This document shows, in pieces, positions 1-9,100 of a stretch of DNA of 64,000 nt. The notes beneath the pieces are model-generated. The model was not told the origin of the DNA, ran no database searches, and saw only the letters and a list, made by a program, of their open reading frames with translations. The translations under genes were made by a program, and so were the position numbers. Source of the stretch: Algicola sp. (GTDB lineage Bacteria > Bacteroidota > Bacteroidia > Flavobacteriales > Flavobacteriaceae); assembly GCA_018222915.1 (NCBI GenBank), contig JAAEZI010000003.1, forward strand, positions 69,754-133,753. Reading direction: 5' to 3'. Positions within the stretch are counted from its first letter, which is position 1; every line of letters starts with the position of its first letter.

Positions 1-2538
1 ACACGGATTGTCATTTTCAGGAGGACAAGCCAATAGTTGTATCGGACTACTATTAATCACACAATTCACATCTTGGTCATTGCTCACAGTCACTACAACA
101 TCTACTAAAAATGGGAATGGTCCTATTTGATAAACACCAACTGATGGCACGGCCACGGTATTAGCATCTATATTATTTGATATGGTTAATGATGTGGCAT
201 CACCCAATGAGGTCACATTCACATCAATCAAGAACTGATCGCCATTGTCACAGTCGTCTATCACCTGATAGGTCGCCGTTGGATTAATACATGTCGCACA
301 GGCAACCGTGTAATCTATACCATCTGAACAACAGAAACTGCCTGACTCACAACTCACAGAACCATCTGACTGAATCTGAAATGAAATCGTATCACCCGTT
401 GACTGGAATGTCAATCCTGTGATGTCGCCGTCGTTACCCTCACCATTGTATAGCTCGGTACCATCGGTATCGAACACGACAAGGAAATCAAACGGTGCTC
501 CCTCAATCTCACCCAAGTTAATCGTAAAGTTTAATGGCGAACCATCTGAACTCGTATAGGTAAATATCTCTGAATCATTGTTGCCGTAACATAACGAGCC
601 TGTTATTGGACCAGCTGCACAGTCAACATCAAAGTTCGTCTGAATCGTCGTAGTGAAATTAACAGGACCTGACCAAATACTAAACTCACTTCCGCAGTCC
701 GCTCGTACCCAAACCTCATAGGCCGTTTCAAAACTAAGACCCGTAATATCTGCCGATGGTACCCCTACTGTTGTCCCTGGACCTGTAGGCTCGCCTGTAC
801 CTGCTGGGACCACAACGTACTCCCATGAGGTCTCCCCACTGTTAGCTGTCCAACTGATATCTGCAGTCGTACCTGTGATATTCGCAACCGTGATTCCACT
901 AGGGGGAATACAGAACGAACCACAAGACTCAACACGTATAAAATCTATAGCCATATCTCCCTCAAAGCCTGTGCCAGCACCGCCGTAACTGAACTCTAAG
1001 TAAATCACTTGACCAAGGTAAGCGTCTATATTGATCCCTACTGGAACCCAAGCCTCACTATCTGCCGTCTGATAATCACCAGCCCATGTAAATACATTCG
1101 TGAAAGGACCTGCTGGATCCGTTCCTACACCTACATTGAGCGTCCCCATATCATCTCCAAAAGCATGGAAAAAGAATGAAAGCTCAGCTCCGTCTAGCGC
1201 AGAAGTCAAATCAATCCCTGGGCTTATCGCAGATGCAATATCTGAAGCATTACCTGAGGCCTCGTACTCAAGGTGTGTCCCTGAACCACCGTCATAAGCA
1301 TTCGCTGGTCCTGTACCAAAAGAGTTGCCACCTGCAGCTGTAATCTGCCAGTTACCGTTAGAACCATCAAAGTTCGTTCCGGTCCAACCCGATGGTGGAT
1401 CCTGATCAAAATTCTCTGTAAATATGAACGAGGAGTTCCCCGTAGCACAAGCCACTCCAACTGGTGGTGGTGGTGGTGTGTTTAATGTCATAAAGTTTAT
1501 TGGACCAATCCAGCTACTAAGCCCGTCAACACCACAGTCTCCTCGTACCCAAACCTCATAACCTGTAGTTGGCGTTAAAGACATCGCCGTATATGGATTG
1601 TCTGTCGTTGAAACACCAGATCCTGTTGGAATACCTGTCCCTTGTGGCTGTACAACAACCTCCCAAGAGGTATTTAAACTGCCTGGAGTCCAGCTAATAT
1701 CTGCAGACGTGTCTGTGATGCCATCAACTGTCAGACCCGTAGGCTCTGGACAAGATGGAATCGCTCGAACTCTAAAATTATCAACAAATACATCGTTATC
1801 AGCAGTATCGTCAACAGTACCCTCTGATCCTAAAATACCAAACTGTACCGTCTGGCCTGAATAAGCTGTAAGATCGAACACAACCTGTGTCCCTGTAGCA
1901 GGAACAACACTCGTGTTATCCCATGTTAATAGTACCGTCCATGTCGCGCCATTATCCGTAGATATCAAAAGCTCAACCGTGTCATCAGATCCTAACGTAC
2001 CTGCCGTAGTAGAACTACCAAACTGCATGATCCCAAAATCAAAGTCTACCTGAAAAGGACCTCCTGTTAAATCAAACTGTGGAGATAGAATCCAATCGCT
2101 CTTCGCTGCCTGCCATAAATTAATCTTGTAGGCGCCTGAAAATCCATTATTAAGAAAGCCATCAGCAACCCAGTCTCCCGCTCCTAATCCCGTAGGACCA
2201 TTCGCAGCATCACCATCACTAGCCTCGTCCCAACAGTTAGGAATAATCGTCGCAAAACCTTCTAAATAGTCCGGAACAAAAACATCACAAGCCGTCAAAA
2301 AGTTCACAGGTCCTGTCCAGTTACTAAAACCATCAGCACCACAATCACTTCGTACCCATACCTCATAATCCGTCACAGCCGTTAATCCTCCAACTGTATA
2401 CGGATTGTCTGTCGTTGAATCTCCCGATCCTACTGGCTCACCTGTACCAATCGGCTGTACCGCAACCTCCCATGTACCCTCTGAACCACCTGCTGTCCAG
2501 GATATCTCAGCTCCTGTGGAAGTAATGTTACTTACTGT
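1..2538. repeat. Left copy of a >=2.54-kb direct repeat (truncated by window edge)
   Basis: Bases 1-2538 equal bases 8346-10883, a constant offset of 8,345. I compared lines spread along the whole length and found no mismatch or indel. Identity falls off sharply at 2538/10883, with only patchy similarity over the next dozen bases. The repeat continues past the left edge, so its true length is unknown. It lies wholly within coding sequence and has the same orientation in both adhesin genes. Confidence 0.93.
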
Positions 2539-3096
2539 AAGACCCGTTGGAAAATTACAGGTAGAGTTATAGACTTGTACATTATCCACTAACCAATACC
2601 ATGCCCAATCATTCCCATCATTATAGACAAATCGCACTTGCATGTTTGCATTTGAGTATGCAGTAATATCAATATGTTGTTGATCTGGAGCATTGAAAGC
2701 ACCAATATCTGCAGTTTGATTTAGTACTTCAATCCAATTGGTACCATCAAATACTTCTACAACAGCAGAATCTGCTCCAATGTTATTATAAAATTGATCG
2801 AAATCTAAGAATAGTGCGATCGCTCCTGTTGTATCAAATACAGGAGATGTTAACGTTTCTATTAATTCAACCCCATTACCATTGGAATCACTGTCAACGA
2901 TAGCACAATTAGTTCCATCCAGGCTGTTTCCACCACCTTGTTGACCAGAAATCCATGAATCTCCTGTGGCTGCACCAGCATCAGTAATGGTCCAAGTAAC
3001 AGGAATTTCAGTATCAAAGTTTTCTTGTAAATACGTTTGCGCATTAACCATCGAACCGGTTATCAGGAGCGCAATAATTAAGATAATTTTTTTCAT
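1..3096 (-). CDS. Large secreted FN3-repeat adhesin, partial (C-terminal part lies outside the window)
   Basis: The reading frame is open from an ATG at 3094-3096 to the window edge (1032 codons) and lacks its 3' end. Residues 1-20 form a signal peptide (MKKIILIIALLITGSMVNAQ). Residues about 21-180 are a jelly-roll, MAM-like (choice-of-anchor J type) domain. From residue 187 on, the DNA matches bases 8346-10883 inside the 1803-aa adhesin with no difference seen, giving FN3 domains alternating with MAM-like domains and then a CUB-like region. By analogy with that copy it should end in a T9SS type B sorting domain, but this is not visible. It lies 128 bp downstream of the OmpA/PD40 gene on the same strand, with a weak hairpin between. 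Likely role (inference): surface-exposed or secreted adhesin. The frame is certain, the exact function is not. Confidence 0.88.
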   Translation of the reverse strand, partial: MKKIILIIALLITGSMVNAQTYLQENFDTEIPVTWTITDAGAATGDSWISGQQGGGNSLDGTNCAIVDSDSNGNGVELIETLTSPVFDTTGAIALFLDFDQFYNNIGADSAVVEVFDGTNWIEVLNQTADIGAFNAPDQQHIDITAYSNANMQVRFVYNDGNDWAWYWLVDNVQVYNSTCNFPTGLTVSNITSTGAEISWTAGGSEGTWEVAVQPIGTGEPVGSGDSTTDNPYTVGGLTAVTDYEVWVRSDCGADGFSNWTGPVNFLTACDVFVPDYLEGFATIIPNCWDEASDGDAANGPTGLGAGDWVADGFLNNGFSGAYKINLWQAAKSDWILSPQFDLTGGPFQVDFDFGIMQFGSSTTAGTLGSDDTVELLISTDNGATWTVLLTWDNTSVVPATGTQVVFDLTAYSGQTVQFGILGSEGTVDDTADNDVFVDNFRVRAIPSCPEPTGLTVDGITDTSADISWTPGSLNTSWEVVVQPQGTGIPTGSGVSTTDNPYTAMSLTPTTGYEVWVRGDCGVDGLSSWIGPINFMTLNTPPPPPVGVACATGNSSFIFTENFDQDPPSGWTGTNFDGSNGNWQITAAGGNSFGTGPANAYDGGSGTHLEYEASGNASDIASAISPGIDLTSALDGAELSFFFHAFGDDMGTLNVGVGTDPAGPFTNVFTWAGDYQTADSEAWVPVGINIDAYLGQVIYLEFSYGGAGTGFEGDMAIDFIRVESCGSFCIPPSGITVANITGTTADISWTANSGETSWEYVVVPAGTGEPTGPGTTVGVPSADITGLSFETAYEVWVRADCGSEFSIWSGPVNFTTTIQTNFDVDCAAGPITGSLCYGNNDSEIFTYTSSDGSPLNFTINLGEIEGAPFDFLVVFDTDGTELYNGEGNDGDITGLTFQSTGDTISFQIQSDGSVSCESGSFCCSDGIDYTVACATCINPTATYQVIDDCDNGDQFLIDVNVTSLGDATSLTISNNIDANTVAVPSVGVYQIGPFPFLVDVVVTVSNDQDVNCVINSSPIQLLACPPENDNPC

Positions 3097-3164
3097 TTGT
3101 ATCGGTTGTTTTTTAACTTTTCTTCTACATAATATATTGAGCAATCTTTGCTTAAAAACCATAA

Positions 3165-3191
3165 AAGCCCTGCTTGATTAGGTCAGGGCTA
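3165..3191 (-). terminator. Weak hairpin downstream of the OmpA/PD40 gene
   Basis: Arms AGCCCTG (3166-3172) and CAGGGCT (3184-3190) can form a 7-bp stem followed on the minus strand by a short U-rich stretch (UUUUAU). It sits between the OmpA-family gene and the downstream adhesin. It may be a leaky terminator that lowers transcription of the second adhesin. No long U tract, so confidence is modest. Confidence 0.45.
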
Positions 3192-3224
3192 TATTTAGGT
3201 TCGTTATCATATGTTTTTAATTAA

Positions 3225-5138
3225 TTATTGAGCTTGTGGACCTCCACTAACAATTTTGAACTCAGATCGTCTGTTCATTTGATGTTCTTCATCTGTACAA
3301 TTCGAACCACAATCAACTTTTGGTTCATTCTCACCTTTACCCATTCCAGATATTCTTGACTTATCAATGCCTTTTGAAATCACGTATTGAACAGTTGTTT
3401 TTGCTCTTCTATCTGAAAGTTTTTCGTTATATGAATTACTTCCTCTACTATCCGTATGCGAGGTAACATCTATGACTAAATCAGGATATTTTGTCATAAT
3501 TTGAACCAGTTTATCTAATTCGAAAGCAGCCTGTGCAGTGATGTTTGATTTATCAAAATCAAAATAAATTGGATCTAAATTAATCATTTCAGGTCCTACA
3601 ATTTCTTCAATTGGATCTAGCATGATACTAACCTCTTCTTCTTCCTCTTCAGAAGCACTTACAGTCATTTTTTGACTTTCATAGCCATCCATTACCACTT
3701 CCAGTTCCGATTCTTTACCACATTCAACAATAAACTCAACAGTACCATCTGAATCAGTGACTTTAGTCAACACCTTATTACCTTGATCATCATACATGGT
3801 TACAGAAGCCGCATTAATAGGCTCTCCTGTTTTTGAGTCAGTAACCGTACCTGTAATTAATACATCACAAAGTGGTTGTAATTTTTTAATCGCATAAATG
3901 TCATCACTCCCAAGACCACCTTCTCTATTGGAAGATACAAATCCTTCTTCGGTTTCCTCATCTAAATGAAATGCAAAATCATCTGCATTACTATTGATTG
4001 GAATACCTACATTTCGTATAGGCGCCATTTTCCCATCGATCTCTTTTGTGTAAAACACATCCAAGTTTCCAAGTCCTAAATGACCATTGGAAGAGAAGTA
4101 TAAGGTGTTATTACTACTGATATAAGGAAACATTTCTTGTCCTTGTGTGTTGACTTTTTGTCCTAAGTTAACAGGATCTCCTAAGGAACCATCGTCATTG
4201 ATGTCGACCTTGTAAATATCAAACAAACCGTATCCTCCTGGCATATCAGAAGCAAAATACAAGGTTTTACCATCAGGGCTTACAGACGGGTTTTTAACTG
4301 AATAGTTCTCACTGTTAAGGGAGAATCCTTCCACATTGCTCCATTCTGAACCTGATTTAGTGGCTTTAAACAAATGCAACAAACTGTATCTGATCTTTGT
4401 AATTGAATCCTTTTCAAATTCTTTCTCAAAAAAACTCTCTCTTGAAAAATACATCGTGTTCCCATCTGGGGAGAAGGATACTACACCTTCATGGAATTTC
4501 GTATTGACTTTATCTTCAACTAAATTAGCCGCTTGATAAGTACCGTCATCATTCTTCGTCAATTCATAAATATCCAAAAATGGCTCTTCATTCCAACCAT
4601 ATGTTCTTCTGGACGTGTTTCTCGCAGACGTAATATATAATTTACCATCTTGTAGTGTTCCTCCAAAATCTGAATATTTCGAATTAAAACCTAAGTTTTG
4701 AATATTGAATTTTTTACCTTTTTCTAATATTTTAGGCAAATAATCTGGATTTTTATTAAATGCAATGGCACGGTCATCACTCGGTCTCATGGATGCAAAT
4801 TTCGCCATTTGCGTGTTTGATTCTTCGTACTTCCCATTGGCCTTTAGCATTTGTGAGTATTTAAAAATCATTTCTGGATCATCAGAGCTTTCTAATGCCT
4901 TGGCATAATAGCGCTCTGCTTCTACTGTATTAAATACATTGTAATATGATTCAGCCAGTTGACTGTAAACATAAGTATTGGCTTTGCCATCTTCAACCAA
5001 CTCAGCATATTCTTCAGCAGCTTCAACAAACTCATATCTGTTAAAATGCTTATCTGCTTTTTTTGTATCGTTATTTTGAGCAATTAAGCTGAAACTACTT
5101 AATGCTGCTATTGTAAAAAGTGTCAATAATTTTTTCAT
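3225..5138 (-). CDS. OmpA-family outer-membrane protein with TPR, PD40 and CarboxypepD-like domains
   Basis: The 637-aa protein starts with a signal peptide (cleavage near residue 20). TPR-like helices follow (about 25-105), then PD40/WD40-like beta-propeller repeats (about 215-415, with FSPDGNTMYFS, VSPDGKTLYFAS and a third NNTLYFSS copy). A carboxypeptidase-regulatory-like fold covers about 424-475, then a Glu-rich linker (EEEEEE near 497-502) and a C-terminal OmpA peptidoglycan-binding domain (about 520-632, with YFDFDKSNI and the NxxLSxxRA-type segment NEKLSDRRA). This architecture is typical of T9SS-linked OmpA proteins encoded beside PorP/SprF. It lies 19 bp downstream of the PorP/SprF gene, so co-transcription is likely. 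Probable role: anchoring the adhesin export or attachment complex to peptidoglycan. Confidence 0.92.
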   Translation of the reverse strand: MKKLLTLFTIAALSSFSLIAQNNDTKKADKHFNRYEFVEAAEEYAELVEDGKANTYVYSQLAESYYNVFNTVEAERYYAKALESSDDPEMIFKYSQMLKANGKYEESNTQMAKFASMRPSDDRAIAFNKNPDYLPKILEKGKKFNIQNLGFNSKYSDFGGTLQDGKLYITSARNTSRRTYGWNEEPFLDIYELTKNDDGTYQAANLVEDKVNTKFHEGVVSFSPDGNTMYFSRESFFEKEFEKDSITKIRYSLLHLFKATKSGSEWSNVEGFSLNSENYSVKNPSVSPDGKTLYFASDMPGGYGLFDIYKVDINDDGSLGDPVNLGQKVNTQGQEMFPYISSNNTLYFSSNGHLGLGNLDVFYTKEIDGKMAPIRNVGIPINSNADDFAFHLDEETEEGFVSSNREGGLGSDDIYAIKKLQPLCDVLITGTVTDSKTGEPINAASVTMYDDQGNKVLTKVTDSDGTVEFIVECGKESELEVVMDGYESQKMTVSASEEEEEEVSIMLDPIEEIVGPEMINLDPIYFDFDKSNITAQAAFELDKLVQIMTKYPDLVIDVTSHTDSRGSNSYNEKLSDRRAKTTVQYVISKGIDKSRISGMGKGENEPKVDCGSNCTDEEHQMNRRSEFKIVSGGPQAQ

Positions 5139-5157
5139 AATGTTTTAGCTTAATTGT

Positions 5158-6060
5158 TTAGAAGTATCTAGGTGAACGTGAAACTTTCTTCGGAAAGTTT
5201 AAATCAAATAACAATAAAAATTCGTGAGACGCTGGAGCGTACTTTTTAATATCTGAAGTAACACTATCATAAGCATATCCAATTCTAACAGAAGGTGTGA
5301 TTGCAAAATTCACCAACCCAGAGAACGAATCATCCAATCGATAGGATGCGCCAATTTCGAATTTTTCATAGAACAGTGCATTTAAGTTAACGTCAAATGA
5401 TGTAGGTGCACTGAAAGCTGACTTCACCAAAAATGATGGTTTTAATTTTGCGTTATCTGAAAGTTCGAAAACGTAACCACCCGTTACAAAGTAATGAGAG
5501 TCTTCAGATCCTATCTTATTGCCGTTTGCATCTAAATGAACAGAATTCAATATGTTAGGAACAGAAGCTGCCAAATAGTAATTATCGGTATAGTAAAAGA
5601 AGCCTGCACCAATATTTGGTGTAGTGGTATTAATATTCTGAAAAAATGGATCATTTGGATCTATTAAATCGATGTCGGCTAATCCAATATCATGGAAAGT
5701 AGCTCCAGCTTTTACACCAAACGCAAGTCTATGTTCTCCACCTAATTTTAATGTATAGGAGAAATCCGCATACGCATTGGTTTCTTTTATAGGTCCTACT
5801 TCATCCGAAATTATGGAAAGTCCTAATCCTACTTTTTCACCAACAGGTAGATGTCCAAAAAAGGTTCCTGTTTTCGGAGCTCCTTCAATACCTGTCCATT
5901 GTGTACGATACAGCAATCCAAACGACAAGTTCTCTTTAGAGCCTGCATAAGCTGGATTGATGACATTCATATTATACATGTACTGTGTATACTGTGGATC
6001 TTGCTGTCCATACACCTGTGTTGCTATGAGCAATACAATAATGATATAAAATTTTTTCAT
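5158..6060 (-). CDS. PorP/SprF-family type IX secretion outer-membrane protein
   Basis: The 300-aa protein has a signal peptide ending near residue 18. The mature N-terminus carries the PorP/SprF signature DPQYTQYMYNMNVINPAYAG, followed by repeated amphipathic beta strands consistent with an outer-membrane barrel of the FadL-like class. In flavobacteria, PorP/SprF-like proteins encoded directly after type B-domain substrates are needed for secretion or surface attachment of the cognate protein (for example SprF for SprB). The position fits that role: 65 bp after the 1803-aa adhesin and 19 bp before the OmpA/PD40 gene. Assignment of this copy to that particular adhesin is an inference from adjacency. 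Confidence 0.93.
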   Translation of the reverse strand: MKKFYIIIVLLIATQVYGQQDPQYTQYMYNMNVINPAYAGSKENLSFGLLYRTQWTGIEGAPKTGTFFGHLPVGEKVGLGLSIISDEVGPIKETNAYADFSYTLKLGGEHRLAFGVKAGATFHDIGLADIDLIDPNDPFFQNINTTTPNIGAGFFYYTDNYYLAASVPNILNSVHLDANGNKIGSEDSHYFVTGGYVFELSDNAKLKPSFLVKSAFSAPTSFDVNLNALFYEKFEIGASYRLDDSFSGLVNFAITPSVRIGYAYDSVTSDIKKYAPASHEFLLLFDLNFPKKVSRSPRYF

Positions 6061-6125
6061 TTGTTAGTTATTTGATTTAGTTGTTTTTGGTCGAATTCAA
6101 TTAATTCTTATTGTTTTTACGTTGA

Positions 6126-9100
6126 TTATTTAAGTCTTTGAATGTATACCCAAGCGGCTCTTTGTTTTCCGTTGTCATAATTCATGGTGTAGAAATATGT
6201 TCCAACAGGGAGCTCTTCTCCGTCATTAGATTGCCCATGCCACTCATTCGTATAGTTCTCTTTAGAGTATACAAGAGTTCCATTTCTATTAAAAATTTCC
6301 AATTTACTTACATTATAGCTACTCAAATCGAAAATATCATTCATACCATCACCATTTGGTGATATACCTTGAGGTATGACACAGCTTTCCAATTCTATTA
6401 CTGTTTGTGCAGTAATGCTTGAACACTGTGAACCATCATTATAAGTCACTTCAATTTCATAAAGTCCTGCTTCTAAGACTGGTAATGTTAATCCATTTTC
6501 TCCTGCAATCACACCACCATCGCGATACCAAACAATGGTCACATCAGACAACGAATAATTGTTAGGTGTTGCTGTAATCTCAATTGGTACCGTTGCGTTA
6601 GGACAAACTTCGTAATCAAAGTCTGTAGAAAAAGTTGTACTAGGCAGTGGTGTAACAATTAAATCAAAGGCGACAGTTGAATAACAATCAAACGCAATAT
6701 TACTTTCTACTCTCGCGTAGATCGTTTGACTTGCACTACTATATAGTACAGACGTATCTATGGCTCCAACGCCAGCTTCTGCATCTGCTTCGGTTTCATA
6801 ATAACTCACTGAAAAATCTGTAGCACTTTGACCATCTAAGATATTGGCATCATGTCCAGCCAAATCGAATAGGGCAACACCATCGGTATCATCATCACAA
6901 ACTTCGAGAGGAACACTTGCTGCAGTTGGTGTTGGACCTGAAATAATTAAGTCAAAACTGGTTGTTGCGAAGCAAAACTCTGCGTTAGCATCTTCAATTC
7001 TCACATAGATCGTTTGTGGATTAGAGATATTCGTATAAGGTGAAGTCAATGCGCCAGTATCAGCCTGAGCATCTGCAAGGGTCAAATGATAGGTCACATT
7101 AAAATCTGCAGGTAATTGAGAGCCTAGAACACCATCCGTTTGCATTTCTAAATCAAAATCCTCTATATTATCTGCTGAAATATCATCACAAGTAATAATA
7201 TCTGGAACCGCATTAGCAACAGGCTCTTGTCCAAACACTAAGGTAATAGAATCTTGCGCTTGCGCATCACATTGTTCGTCATATGCAATTACGGTGTACG
7301 TACTAGAACCAGTCACCGTTAAGGTTGGACCAGTTTCACCATCAATAATAAAGCCATCATCATACCACTCATAAGTATCTGCAAATGGTGATACAGCATT
7401 TAATGTATAATCTGGGAATCCACAAAAGTTTTGGTCAGGACCTAAATCTACTTCAATTTCTGCCGTGATATTTCCATCATTTGGACCACCATCATTAGTT
7501 TGACTAATAGAAATTGTACCAGGATCATCAGAAAAGTTTGTTACCAATAGGATATAAATTTCTCCCGTAAGAGCATTATCTATTGTTAAGTTTTCTGTCG
7601 CTGACGCAGAATAACTACAGTCGGCAATATTTCCAAAAGGATAAAAATCAGGACTAGAAGTATTATTAGGACAATCACCTCCAGGGTTAGGACAACCTAA
7701 ATCTAGATTTCCACAAGCTGATTCTAAATCTGCGAATGGTCCCCAAAGTACAAAGTCAACGTCTAAGCCATTACCGGCATCATCTACCTGATTAATCTGA
7801 ATTTCAATCAACCCAGGATCTCCAATTTGAATAATGTTCCATGTAGGATTTGGAGCAGAAAATAGACAAGCAATATCTGTAGGATCCGGAATACCAACAA
7901 TGTTAGATGTTGTTAATGCGCCACCTGCTTCTGCACAGAAATTCTCTGCGTTCTCACAAATAATGTTAGTTGGTGCTTCCTTAATACATAGATCAAAAGT
8001 GGTTGTTTCTGGGTTATTTCCACCAGAAAACACTCTAATATAATAGGTGTTACCAATTACCAACGGCGGTGTCACACTAGCTGTACCGTCTGTACATTCT
8101 AATTCAACCAAACCGTCACATGTACCTTCATATAACGCATGGTCTGTATTAAATCCACCACCAGCAATATTCACTAATGAAATCAATTGCACTTCACTTA
8201 AAGCTGTAAATTCAAACCAAACATCATCGTCTGGGTTTCCACCACAGGATCCACTAGGAACACCAGAATCAGTAGCTTCAATTAGACTACCTGGTGTTGT
8301 TAAGTCACATGATTGATCATCGTTAACAACAGCAACCGTGGCATTACACGGATTGTCATTTTCAGGAGGACAAGCCAATAGTTGTATCGGACTACTATTA
8401 ATCACACAATTCACATCTTGGTCATTGCTCACAGTCACTACAACATCTACTAAAAATGGGAATGGTCCTATTTGATAAACACCAACTGATGGCACGGCCA
8501 CGGTATTAGCATCTATATTATTTGATATGGTTAATGATGTGGCATCACCCAATGAGGTCACATTCACATCAATCAAGAACTGATCGCCATTGTCACAGTC
8601 GTCTATCACCTGATAGGTCGCCGTTGGATTAATACATGTCGCACAGGCAACCGTGTAATCTATACCATCTGAACAACAGAAACTGCCTGACTCACAACTC
8701 ACAGAACCATCTGACTGAATCTGAAATGAAATCGTATCACCCGTTGACTGGAATGTCAATCCTGTGATGTCGCCGTCGTTACCCTCACCATTGTATAGCT
8801 CGGTACCATCGGTATCGAACACGACAAGGAAATCAAACGGTGCTCCCTCAATCTCACCCAAGTTAATCGTAAAGTTTAATGGCGAACCATCTGAACTCGT
8901 ATAGGTAAATATCTCTGAATCATTGTTGCCGTAACATAACGAGCCTGTTATTGGACCAGCTGCACAGTCAACATCAAAGTTCGTCTGAATCGTCGTAGTG
9001 AAATTAACAGGACCTGACCAAATACTAAACTCACTTCCGCAGTCCGCTCGTACCCAAACCTCATAGGCCGTTTCAAAACTAAGACCCGTAATATCTGCCG

